From Gambelia wislizenii (Eukaryota; Chordata; Lepidosauria; Squamata; Crotaphytidae), in NCBI GenBank assembly GCA_030847615.1, contig JAUMIR010000002.1:242997809-243061808 (forward strand): a stretch of DNA of 64,000 bases. Direction: 5' to 3'. The position numbers and the translations under genes are program-made. How positions within the stretch are numbered: the stretch's first letter is position 1; each line of letters opens with the position of its first letter. Positions 10,590 through 19,891 of this stretch are shown piece by piece. The notes beneath the pieces were generated by a model that had not been told where the DNA came from, did not search any database, and saw nothing but the letters and a program-made list of their open reading frames with translations.

Positions 10590-10860
10590 AAATTGTTTAG
10601 TCTGGTTGCTGCTCTAATTCCCACTTGTTATGTTACTTTTGCAGTATACATGTCCATGGAGAAATGAATCTGGCGCAGGTTTTACTCTGACCTTTAAAGA
10701 TGCTTTCCAAAGTGCTGAACCCGATTGTCAAAGCTGGATAGCAGCTTTAAAGTTTGGAGTAAAGCCAAACTGCTCTAGTGATGGGGAAGTCACCAGCCAT
10801 CACTGCCCTTATTTCTTCTAACAAGGCAATGAGTTATAGATAAGGATGTTGCTTTGTAAC
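10590..10860 (+). repeat. Repeat pair C, copy 1
   Basis: Closely matches 17230-17530 in the same orientation (TCTAATTCCCACTTGTTATG through AACAAGGCAATGAGTTATAG). The second copy carries an extra block of about 40 bp after GCAGTATACAT. Family not identified; either an interspersed repeat or a local duplication. Confidence 0.7.
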
Positions 10861-10953
10861 TCACTGTGACGGACAGCTAGGTGGCCAATGAGGACAGTGG
10901 ACTCCAGGAGCCAATCCTCTGTGAGGAAGGAGAAAGAGGAGGGGCTTATGGAG

Positions 10954-10960
10954 TATAAAA
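10954..10960 (+). promoter_or_regulatory. TATA box of the LTR
   Basis: TATAAAA in a GGAGTATAAAAGGGGG context, the typical core-promoter setting of an LTR. Confidence 0.6.
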
Positions 10961-10973
10961 GGGGGAGTGAGTG

Positions 10974-11199
10974 TACAGTTGTCCCTTCATATTCGCTGGG
11001 GTTTGATTCCAGGACACCCCCCCCCCCGTGGATACCAAAATCTGGGAATACTCAAGTTCCATTATAGGCAATGGCATAGCAAAATAGTACCCATTATATA
11101 AGATGGCAAAATCAAGGTTTGCTTTTTGGGTTATTATTTTTTAAAGAATATTTTCAAGCAGTGAATACCTAAATCCGTTGATACGGAGAGACAACTGTA
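10974..11199. mobile_element. Tigger-like MITE inside the LTR
   Basis: Inverted termini TACAGTTGTCCCTTCATATTC and GATACGGAGAGACAACTGTA, flanked by TA, bound a 226-bp element with an internal GGATACCAAAATCTGGGAATA block. This is the layout of Tigger/pogo-derived MITEs. Confidence 0.85.
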
Positions 11200-11856
11200 G
11201 AAAGAGTTTTAAGTGGAGTTTTTAAGTTGAGGCTTTGAGAATGACAGTTGTTGAGCAGTAGTCTGACAGAGAGGCAATTTTTAAGCTGGGTGCTGGAGGG
11301 AGTCATCAGAGAGGAAGATGCTTATAGAGTAAATGTATGTGCAGGCCAAATGACTTGTTTATGCTGTTACATTTTATTCTTTGCAATAAACGTTCTTTAT
11401 ATTAATTTAAGACGTGCAACCTGGCATGAGTGATTCTTTGACAAGTAGGCACAACCAGTAAGACACATCCACACATGAGTACTCATGCTGTACCACTGGA
11501 AGACGTAGTTCGGCCATGACGCAGTGGTGTGGTGTCACAAAAGTGGTGGCAACGGTGGAATAAGAAAGGCCCCTGTGCCACTAGGATTGGAGGCGCCGTG
11601 CGTCACAAAAGTGGTGGCAGTGATGGGATTCAAAAGATCCAGTGAAGGGTTGAGAATCCAGGATTAAATCCTTGGTGACTCTGGCAGAGAGGATCTAAGT
11701 AAGTCAGTATGGAAAGATCTAGGACAGATTTAGTGCTAGGGGAGAAAGATCCAGAACCCAGAAAAGGATTCCAGTTACTATATTTGGTTAGGAAGAACCA
11801 AATATAAGTGTTTGGTGTGTGGATAGCACAGGTGTGTGGTGAAAGGCAAAGCACAA

Positions 11857-12025
11857 GTAATTCCTGAGGTAATTGTCCTGCAGTAGAGTAAGGAATTATT
11901 GTGACTGGAAAAAGAACAGTATACCCCTGAGGTAAAACAGATCGGGTAACGTAAGGGGATACTGGAGTGTGTGGTAACAGCAAACCCTGAGGTAATTGTA
12001 CAAGGTAAATGTAAGGGATTTGTTG
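11857..12025 (+). other. Leader stem-loop block, left (three units)
   Basis: Three stem-loops in + orientation: 11856-11900 (arms AATTCCT/AGGAATT plus flanking pairs), 11917-11964 (arms CAGTAT-A-CCCCT/AGGGGATACTG) and 11978-12025 (arms CAGCAAA-A-CCCT-type/AGGGATTTGTTG). All share the loop core GAGGTAA...GTA next to a closing CCT/AGG. They lie downstream of the LTR, in the leader position. The same motif is on the minus strand at 14231-14702. Confidence 0.75.
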
Positions 12026-12272
12026 GAAGTCAAGCCTCAAAATAAAGTGCTGACTGAAAAGTGCTGCCAGTTTAAACTAAGTTAGCTTTGATATAGACTT
12101 TACATTAAACTAATACAAATTGGTAATAACCCTATCATGTTTTTCTTCCATCTTCTTCTTTGATCTGATTTGGTCTCTGTAGGGTTCTGATGTTCTTCTG
12201 CCAGCTCTGGTTCCCTTGCTTCCACATTTGCTGCAACAGTCTTTTCAACATCCAACTTGACATTCAGCAGAT

Positions 12273-12770
12273 TTATAAAGGATTTTGGACTCTCCAGAAT
12301 CTTTTTTTTTCTTCCTTGTCTTGGTTATGCTTCTCTATCTTCAAGATTTCAGGTTCTGGGTTCCACTGATGACTCATCTGTGGATCTCGAACTTGCATCT
12401 CAGATGTAGCAATCACTGATCTCTTATTAAGGATCTCCTCCTCTCTCAGGGTCTCTCTAACTAAGTTGCAAGACACCCCAAACTTATCAGAATATTCAAC
12501 AGGGTGTTCTTCATGCTGGTTGGTAAGGTGTAAAGGACTTTTTAATAGGTATAAAGTCTCTGCAACAGCTTTTGAATCTTTATTTTTCACATAGTTGGGT
12601 ATTATTTTTCCCCAATCCTGTCCCTTGGTAACGTGCTTCAGTTGCAAAGTTAGGTCTGAGTCCTTTGTCTCTGCACTTATTTGCTCTCCTGAGTTCCAGT
12701 CCTTCTCTGTCAGATTCACAGAATTCAAAGCTACTTCTGAATCTTCTTTATGGTCTCTATGAATCCACAC
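12273..12770 (-). pseudogene. Open frame of LTR-element internal region, function unknown
   Basis: A 165-codon minus-strand frame downstream of the gag-like region. It is hydrophilic and rich in Glu, Lys and Asn and has no domain I recognise. Its first codons overlap the DIRS terminal fragment at 12741-12860, so the apparent start is not original. It may be part of the former gag/pol reading frame. Confidence 0.35.
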
Positions 12771-12860
12771 AGCTGGGTAAATCCTGTGCCTGCACAGAGC
12801 ACATGGAACAATCTAGAATAGTTATGTAACTGATTTTTGGCAGTAGCTCCACCCATCCTA
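12741..12860 (+). mobile_element. DIRS left-terminal fragment inserted in the LTR element
   Basis: Matches, with substitutions, the first 120 bp of the DIRS copies at 37631 and 61328: ATCTTCTTTATGGTCTCTAT, then CCTGTGCCTGCACAGAGCAC and TTTTTGGCAGTAGCTCC. Nothing further of DIRS is present. This is a third trace of the family in the window. Confidence 0.7.
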
Positions 12861-13001
12861 ACCCCATGACCATTAGGATGGTTATTTGCTGGTTATTTGA
12901 AGGTCTGCTTTTAAGGCTTTTTCTTCCACTACACATACAAATGGTATAGTTACTTTTGGATCTTTCTCTTTCACAGTGTTATGTCTGGCTCCACTCCAGT
13001 C

Positions 13002-14222
13002 CTACAGAATATGATACAGGCACACCATTTGTAAGGCCTTTAAAGATTTTTTTTTCCCTTCTAAAATTATTTGCCTTTCTTTGTCTTCTCTGCTTAGGCC
13101 TCTCTGAGGCGTCTTGGTCTCCATGGTAATGTCACTGTTGCTCTGCCCTGTAACTGAACCTTGGGCTAAAGGAGGAATGGGGCTCCCACATAGAGCCATT
13201 TTAACTTTTAAATATATATTTCTGTCATTTTGGCTTGTACAATTAAATTGATAATGTCCCTGTTTTCCACATTTAAACCAAGTTTTCCTACTCATGTCCA
13301 CATGGTTAGGGTGACTATATTCAACAATTTTTTTTTCCTCTCAGGAAAGGTTTCCCTGACACCTCTCCAATGTTCATACTCTTTATTTTTAATGGCCTCT
13401 TTATTTGAGGACTTAGCTGAGGCAAATTCCCTTTTTTCTTCATGAAATGGGCTTTTCACCCCTACATTGTTTAACTTCACTCTTATTGTGTTCTGGGCCA
13501 TACACAGAGTTTTCTTTCAAGGTTGGTTTTGACAGTTGTTCCTCTTTATAATATTTAGGGCATTTGCTCTTACATCAGGGTGAGGAGAAACATTGGTGTT
13601 CCTATCTTTAGGAACTAAACACCATGTCAGTTCTATTCTCTTTAATGTAGGATTTTCAATTTTTCCCTCATGAGCTTTTTCTGTCCCTGTCCTTCTCTCT
13701 CTCACTTCCCACATCTTTTTCTCATGCTGCAGTTCCATTTCTTTAAATTTCCTTTTTAACTCTTTTTCTTTTGTTCTATTGCTTTAATTTTCTCTCATGT
13801 TCTTTTTTACATTCTTGGTGTCTTAACTCCCTTTCCCATCTTTCCTTTCTTATCTTAGCCAATTCATTTTCTCTAGATTCTAAACTTTTAATTCTCTCCA
13901 TTGATTCCTCCCCTTCTTCAGCCACAAAAGCCTTAGATGCTAATTCCACCTCCCTCACTCTGAGCCTATACATATCTATCTCATATTCTTTCTCCTTTTC
14001 CCTCTCTCTAATTCTAGCCGATTCCTTTTCATTCTCTTGTTGTTCCTTCTCAGATTGTATTCTAGCCATTTCGGTTCTTTCTCTTATTCTCCATGCCTCC
14101 AAATTATCTGCATTTGCAGAGGTAATAGATTCTATGCTTTCAGCTCTGGACATAACTTCCTCAATTTCCTCTTCTCCTTCAGCTGCATCAGCTTTAGTTA
14201 ACTGTTTAATCTTTTTAGGCAT
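13002..14222 (-). pseudogene. Gag-like gene of LTR retroelement, broken
   Basis: Read on the minus strand. The first frame (14222 to 13776, 148 codons) starts at an ATG just after the hairpin leader. It encodes a long charged alpha-helical, probably coiled-coil segment dominated by Glu, Arg and Lys. Frame breaks split the continuation into 13738-13517, 13501-13292 and 13301-13002. The last part holds a CCHC-type zinc knuckle remnant (FKCGKQGHYQFNC) in which the first Cys position reads as Trp. The order helical region then zinc knuckle fits a Gag protein. I cannot tell a Ty3-like element from an endogenous retrovirus; no pol is seen. Confidence 0.6.
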
Positions 14223-14230
14223 TTTGAACA

Positions 14231-14702
14231 GTGTTCCTTACGTCACCCACAGACATTTACCTCAAGAAACACTGATACTTGGCTGGTACAGGTGATTTCT
14301 TACGTTACCCAACAACTTTTACCTCAGAAATCACTTTTAAGTCCAATTTTAGACTTTTTACTTGTGTTTCCTTACACTACCCACAAGCTTTTACCTCAGG
14401 AAACAGTAAGGCTTTGAGTATCAGGTGATTTCTTTACCCAACAACTTTTACCTCAGAAATCACCTTTATTTCCACTTTCAGACAGCTTAGCCCTTGTCTA
14501 AATGGCTGACTAGGTATCAGCTTGGTTGTAGAGCCTTGATTTCCTGTGCAGGTCTGTGTTTAATGTCACTTTACTTAGAGGCTTGTCTGTCAGCGAATCC
14601 CTTACAATTACTTTTGACTGATACCTCAGGGATTGCTGTGACCACACACTCCAGCATCCCTTTATGTTACCCGATCTGTTTTACCTCAGGGGTATACTGT
14701 AT
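14231..14702 (-). other. Leader stem-loop block, right (six units)
   Basis: Six stem-loops on the minus strand, immediately upstream of the gag-like start. Plus-strand positions: 14231-14272, 14292-14334, 14365-14405, 14424-14464, 14591-14638 and about 14653-14697. All share the core CCTGAGGTAA...GTAAGG (or close) but have different arms, for example GTGATTTCT/AGAAATCAC (9 bp), TGTTTCCT/AGGAAACA (8 bp) and GGTGATTTCT/AGAAATCACC (10 bp). In the first unit one pair is G-U in the gag-sense RNA but C-A on the other strand. Confidence 0.8.
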
Positions 14703-15246
14703 TTGGTGTTAACTGGCTGCACTTTTTCTGTTAGCCCTTTCTTTTGAGGCCTGACTTTCAGCACTCCTTAGATTTACCTTGGAAACCCCGGCCCTCAGCC
14801 TCACCCCTGTCCCAGATAGGTGCTACTCATGCTTCCCTAGTCCTAAACCCTCCTGATGTCTTGGACTGCAGCTTCCATTACACCCACCAGCATAATTTGC
14901 TGAGTGGGGAAGATGGGAGCTGTAGTGCATTGTGTATAAGGGATGTTGAGTTGGAATGTACTATATTGGGCTAGATGGGCAGAGTCTAGCCTAATATCAG
15001 GTAGGTTTTGATGACATTTGAATTACTCTTTAAGAGTTTGAGCTATTGTTCCCATAATATTTTAATATAGATTCCTCCTTCCTGATTTTCTTTTTTCCTT
15101 TTTTCCAGAAAAATGGTGAAAGCAGTGACTCAGATCTTCTAGTAGTAATGAATTCCTGAAGTGTGTGTGTTTTGTTAAGGCCAATTATCCATGACAAAAG
15201 ACTAGCCCTGTGGACAATGAATTGATGTCAGTAGTGTGTGTTCTTC

Positions 15247-15334
15247 AGATATTGTTGGACTAGAACTTCCATTAGCTCTAGCCAGCACATTCAGTGGGGA
15301 GGGATGATGGGAACTGTAGTCCAACAACATCTAG
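15247..15334. repeat. Foldback repeat of the 'GTTGGACTACAACTCCCAT' family
   Basis: Arms AGATATTGTTGGACTAGAAC and ATGATGGGAACTGTAGTCCA form an inverted pair. Related, mostly partial copies are near 14850, 15560, 26440, 43300, 43940, 48070, 49495, 51570, 55690 and 60820. Confidence 0.7.
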
Positions 15335-15849
15335 ACAGCCACATGTTGCTCACCCCTGAGCTAGCTAAACATGGTCAGCTCATTAATAAGTATGTGTTGG
15401 TTTTGTTGTTGGAGGGAGTTGGTTCAGGTTTGGGACAACTTTCTTTGTCTAGTATAACTCTATCCCGCTTTCTGATAAGATAGGATCCTTAAAGAAGCTT
15501 GCAACATTTATGAAAATACAATGGAGGCACCAGAACTTGGGAACCTGTGGTCCTCTATACTGTATATTGTTGGATTCTATTTCCCATCAGTCCCAGCCAT
15601 ACTGGCCAGTAGTAAGCCATCATGGGAGTAGCCATTCATTAACATTTGGAAGCCATGGGTTTCCTAGCACCACAGACAACTTGTAATGAAACAACCAGCT
15701 TCACTGAAACCAGAGCAGGCTGTCTACACATAGCCCTGGGGTGAAAAGGAGGCTGATGAGTAGAAGCAAAAGCAGGGATTATTGATTTGTTTATTACATT
15801 TATAGCCTGTCATTCCTCCAATGAGCTTAAGGTAGTGTATAAGGTTCTC

Positions 15850-16235
15850 TCCCATGCCCTTCAGCATTTCACAGATGAAAAGCAATATACACCTGGCCAA
15901 ACAACACCAGAATGTGATCAAGGTGGCCAAAGTTTTTAATGGGGAAGAACAGAGAGGCTAGGAGAGGCTGCAGCAGTTTGCTTTTGCCTGAGCCTACTGG
16001 GAAGGGCAAGCTTCCACTTCCTCCGCTTGCTTTCCTCTGTTGATTTAATTGAATACAAACTACTTTTGCGCTTTGAATTCTGTTTTCAATAACTGAAGTA
16101 AGCTGAGGACAAAGGGGAAAAGTAGGAGGAGGAGACAGCTACTGGGGCATTTTAAAAGCAGCTGAAAAAGTGGGATTAATTGAGGATTAATTGGGAGCAT
16201 CCCTGACAAATCAGGACAGTTGTGGGGGCATGCTC
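15850..16235 (-). repeat. Interspersed repeat family A, copy 2 (reversed)
   Basis: Complement of the family A repeat seen at 7131 and 32412. The order of landmarks is reversed: the CACCAGAATGTGATCAAGGT block comes first and GACAAATCAGGACAGTTGTG last. Confidence 0.65.
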
Positions 16236-17229
16236 TCCTCCTTCACCCTGTGTAATTCTCAGAAGAGTTATTTTTCAGGATGCCCGGATGCGGAAATGTC
16301 TAGGCCTGGATTTCAGGACAACTCTTTGCTCCCTTATGCTTGAGAATCCCAAACAATCATGTTTCAGCAACATGAAGAAATCCTTTGTCCATGGACCTCA
16401 AGACATATTATGTGGTTTCCCCATTTTATCCTAGCAATAACTCTGTGAAATAGATTATTTATTTTTCATTATTTATTTGAAACACTGTTGCTCCACATTG
16501 TAGCCCAAAGCACTACCAGACCTGCTTAGAGAAAGTCACTAGTAATCCTGTCCCTGGCCTCAGGTTTGCAGCCTAAGGCTTTTAAAGGCAGGATGTCCAA
16601 GGGGGAAAGTGAAGAGGAGAAATGAAAGTCCAGGTACCAATATCTTAAACTTACAGCTGGGATGGAAACAGTTCAGGTAGCCCGAAAGGAATGCTTATCA
16701 GTTACGGGGCAGCCGGGGAGAGCCAAATCAGAAAGTGACTTTAAAAATGGCCGGAATCCTGTTGGGGTCTTAAGTCTTCATAAGTGGATTTACGTCTGTT
16801 GGAAATACAATTAGGCAGTTCCATATTGTCTGTATCCAGCAGAGGGCACATTGCATCATTCCTGATACATATTGGACACCAGTGTCCACCAGACACTGTT
16901 GTTTGGGTCCTATTATGCATTTGCACAATAACTGTAGCTGGTATATGAAAAGTTACACAATATAACAGGCCATAATGGATTTCAGTGGTAATTTGCTATA
17001 CAGTATAACCTCTTGCGTATCCTGAACCTCCACTTAAGTAATTTGTTGCTGTTAATATTCCTTAGATGCTTGTTGCTTTACTTGTTGCTTTTTTTGTTAT
17101 TTTGGTAGGAGGGAGGGATTGCGGATTGACAGTGACCCAATCCCCCCATTGCATTTCCATTCACAATGCCTTTAAATATGGCCTAAAATGATCTTTAAAT
17201 GTAGGTTCAAAACATTTTGTTTCTCCTCT

Positions 17230-17530
17230 CTAAAATGCTCTAATTCCCACTTGTTATGTTACTTTTGCAGTATACATTCACTGCACCCTCATTCACTGAT
17301 GTTTATAGCTCTTATGTCCGTGGAGAAATGAATCTGGCCCAGATTTTACTCTGACCCTTAAAGATGCTTTCCAGAGTGCTGCACCCGATTGCCAAAACTG
17401 GATAGCACCTTTAAAGTTTGGACTAAAACCAAACTGCTCTAGTGGCGGAGAAGTCACCAGCCACCACTGCCTTATTTCTTCTAACAAGGCAATGAGTTAT
17501 AGATCACTATGTTGCTATGTAACTCAGTTT
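17230..17530 (+). repeat. Repeat pair C, copy 2
   Basis: Second copy of the 10590-10860 sequence with an extra block of about 40 bp after GCAGTATACAT. Confidence 0.7.
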
Positions 17531-17567
17531 CCCCAAGCAAAAGCGGCTGAGCCCCTTTCACCCTGCA

Positions 17568-17752
17568 CAGTTATAGTGCTATGATTCCACTTTAACTGCC
17601 ATGGCTGCACCATAAGGACTTCTGGGTTTTGTAGTTTGATGAGGCACAGGAACTCTGTCTGGGAATCCTAAATGCCCCTCCCTAAACTGCAAACTCCAAA
17701 TCCCAGAATTCCATAGGATGGAACTGTGGTAGTTAAAATGGAAATCGTAGTG
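17568..17752. repeat. Foldback element, TATAGTGCTATGATTCCACT family
   Basis: Outer arms AGTTATAGTGCTATGATTCC and a diverged complement near 17735-17752, with a TTGTAGTTTGATGAGGCACA interior. A better copy is at 56404-56620. Confidence 0.6.
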
Positions 17753-17765
17753 TAGTACAGTACAG

Positions 17766-18020
17766 TACAGTACAGCCTCCATATCCAATGATTCATTATC
17801 CACTGATTCAGTTATCCACAGGACACAGAAGAGCACACACCTATCATAGAGTCTTCCTAGAAAACATGCTCTCTCTAGCCATTTTCTAGATCCTCCAAGG
17901 CAACTGTTATTTTAAACCAGAAGTCCCATTATTTTCAATGGCATTCACTATTATCCATGGTTTTCGTTATCCATAGGCTCCCCAGAACAAGTCTTCAGTG
18001 GATACAGGGGTCCTACTGTA
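17766..18020. mobile_element. Tigger-like MITE D, copy 1
   Basis: Terminal inverted repeats TACAGCCTCCATATCCA and TGGATACAGGGGTCCTACTG with TA at both ends. The interior (TTATCCACTGATTCAGTTAT, TAGCCATTTTCTAG) matches 36042-36298 in the same orientation. It ends 222 bp before the first coding exon of B4GALNT1. Confidence 0.85.
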
Positions 18021-18241
18021 CTACAACTGTGAAAGGGCCCCTGGTCTCTCCACAGAGACAATGACATTGCCCTCTTTCTTTTTCTCTGCCTTCGTTCTTC
18101 AGCTTTATGGAGTGGTTAGGCTGAGTCACCTGTCTAGAGTGGAGTTCTTTTCTTACTGTCATGCCAATGGGCATTGTCCTCATTTTAATTTTCCTTTCTG
18201 TTTCTCTCTGCCTCCCAATACCCCCCTCCCAAACCCTCCAG

Positions 18242-18457
18242 GATGCATCCAGTTCAAAAGTCCCTGTGTGCACTGATGGTACTGACAGCATCCCTGACGT
18301 TGCTATACCTTCATGTGTGGTCACCAAAGCCCTATAGCACAGTGGACCTGAGACATCGCCCTGACCGGATGCCTGAGCAGCTGTTGAATGACCATCTGCT
18401 GGCGCCTGACAAGAAATATGCGCATATTGCTTTCCGGATCAAGGAGGAGATCCTGGA
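18242..18457 (+). CDS. B4GALNT1: B4GALNT1 first coding exon (residues 1-72)
   Basis: ATG at 18243 lies one base after a pyrimidine-rich acceptor (CCCTCCAG), so an untranslated exon precedes it, as in the mammalian gene. It encodes the short cytosolic tail, the membrane anchor ([19 protein letters not shown]) and the start of the stem, ending in [13 protein letters not shown], which is conserved in the family. The donor is GTAAGG at 18458; the exon ends in phase 2. Confidence 0.95.
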
Positions 18458-19856
18458 GTAAGGAGCCCATCTTATATCCTGACCGTTGCTGTCCCTGGGT
18501 ACCAGGAGATGGGTCACTGGGTTAATAGTAGTCATTGCTGATGGAACGCTGTTCCTGTTTGTCTTTGAGGAGTGTTTTTTTGCTTGCTTTTGTTTTTTAG
18601 TTAGTTTATACTAGAGTAGGGTAGAGTATGCTTTTGGGATCTTTTTTTTTTAAAAAAACTAGAACCCTGAAATCTAACAATTGGAACCCTGTGTCAAAGA
18701 CATAGAATTAAAGAATTCTAAGTCCAAGGTCTGCCTGGAATTGACACTCCTTTTGCGCAAAAATCCACTCATATGCCAAGCTTTTGTTCCATTCAGAAAC
18801 ATAGTTACGTTGGATATGTTGTAGAGGCTTATCATGTGAGGAAGTAAAGCAGAAGTGCAGCCAGATTGTGTCACCTTCTGACTTACTGCACAGCGTTGTA
18901 GTTCTTCAGTTTTGGTCCCATGGGAGATGGTGCTAAAAGTGAGTCTTTTTTCTAACTGGAAAAATATGTTAGGGAAAAGATTTGCTTTTACAACATCTCC
19001 CATGGGACCAGAGCTGAAAAGCTACTAAAGAACTACGACATCATGTGATCTGGCCACACTTCCGCCTTACTTATTTCCTCGTGCAATAAAACTCTGTGTC
19101 TGTCCTTTTCACCCTTTGTTGATGCTGTCTTTAGGAGTTGGAGATCCTTGTTTCTCTGTTGCAGGTAACTCACATATATTTTTCGTTTCTATGTGCCTTC
19201 AAGTTCATTCCAACTTATGGTGACCCTCTCATAGGGTTTTCTTGGCAAGATTTGTTCATAGCGGGGGCGGGTTGTCGTTGCCTTCCTCTAAAGATGAGAA
19301 AGTGGAACTTGCCCAAAGTCAGCCAGTTGGTTTCTGTGGATGAACAGGGATTCAAATCCTGGTCTCCCAGGCTCTGTTTACATGGCAAAATAAGTCAGTG
19401 AAGAATTCACTAAGATTCCCAATAGTTCACACACATCACACCACAATATCGCCTCATTCAGAAGGGGGGGGAGCTCAAAAACTCAAAAGTAGAGTAATAA
19501 GGGCTTTTGCTACTTTTCCCGACTTTTTTTGAAAAATAGCGTGACTTAGCGCACTATCGATTGTGTGAACTGCCTTTTCGCAAAAGTCTGTGTGAACTAC
19601 CAGCAATCTTCCCGAAACAACAACAGCAGATCTGAGCCATGATTGGTTGGACTGACCAGGGAGGGGGTGGACGTGTAAGAGATGGAGGGGCCTCAAATGA
19701 AAATACCTAGCCACTGTTGTTTCCAGCCACAGAAAAGATCCAGCCAGTGCTATCCCCATCCCAATCGCCCAGCTGTCTGCCTCCCGGCTTGCTTGGCTGC
19801 TGGGGCTGAGGAGTCCCCAGTTAGCCTGTTCTCCTGTGTGTGTGTGTGTGTGTGTG

Positions 19857-19891
<35 letters not shown>

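Larger units (their letters stand above)
10865..11560 (+). mobile_element. LTR of an LTR retrotransposon or endogenous retrovirus, with MITE insertion
   Basis: Begins TGTGACGGACAGC. Contains a TATA box (TATAAAA, 10954-10960) and a polyadenylation signal AATAAA near 11384, in the spacing of a U3-R-U5 unit. After it come two copies of GTCACAAAAGTGGTGGCA (about 11535 and 11601), in the place expected for the primer-binding region. The LTR is split by a Tigger-like MITE inserted about 14 bp after the TATA box. The exact 3' end of the LTR and the primer tRNA are not determined. Confidence 0.65.

Noticed and set aside
13771..14295. 174-codon + strand Ser/Leu-rich ORF
   Set aside because: Antisense shadow of the Glu/Arg/Lys-rich gag-like frame on the minus strand.
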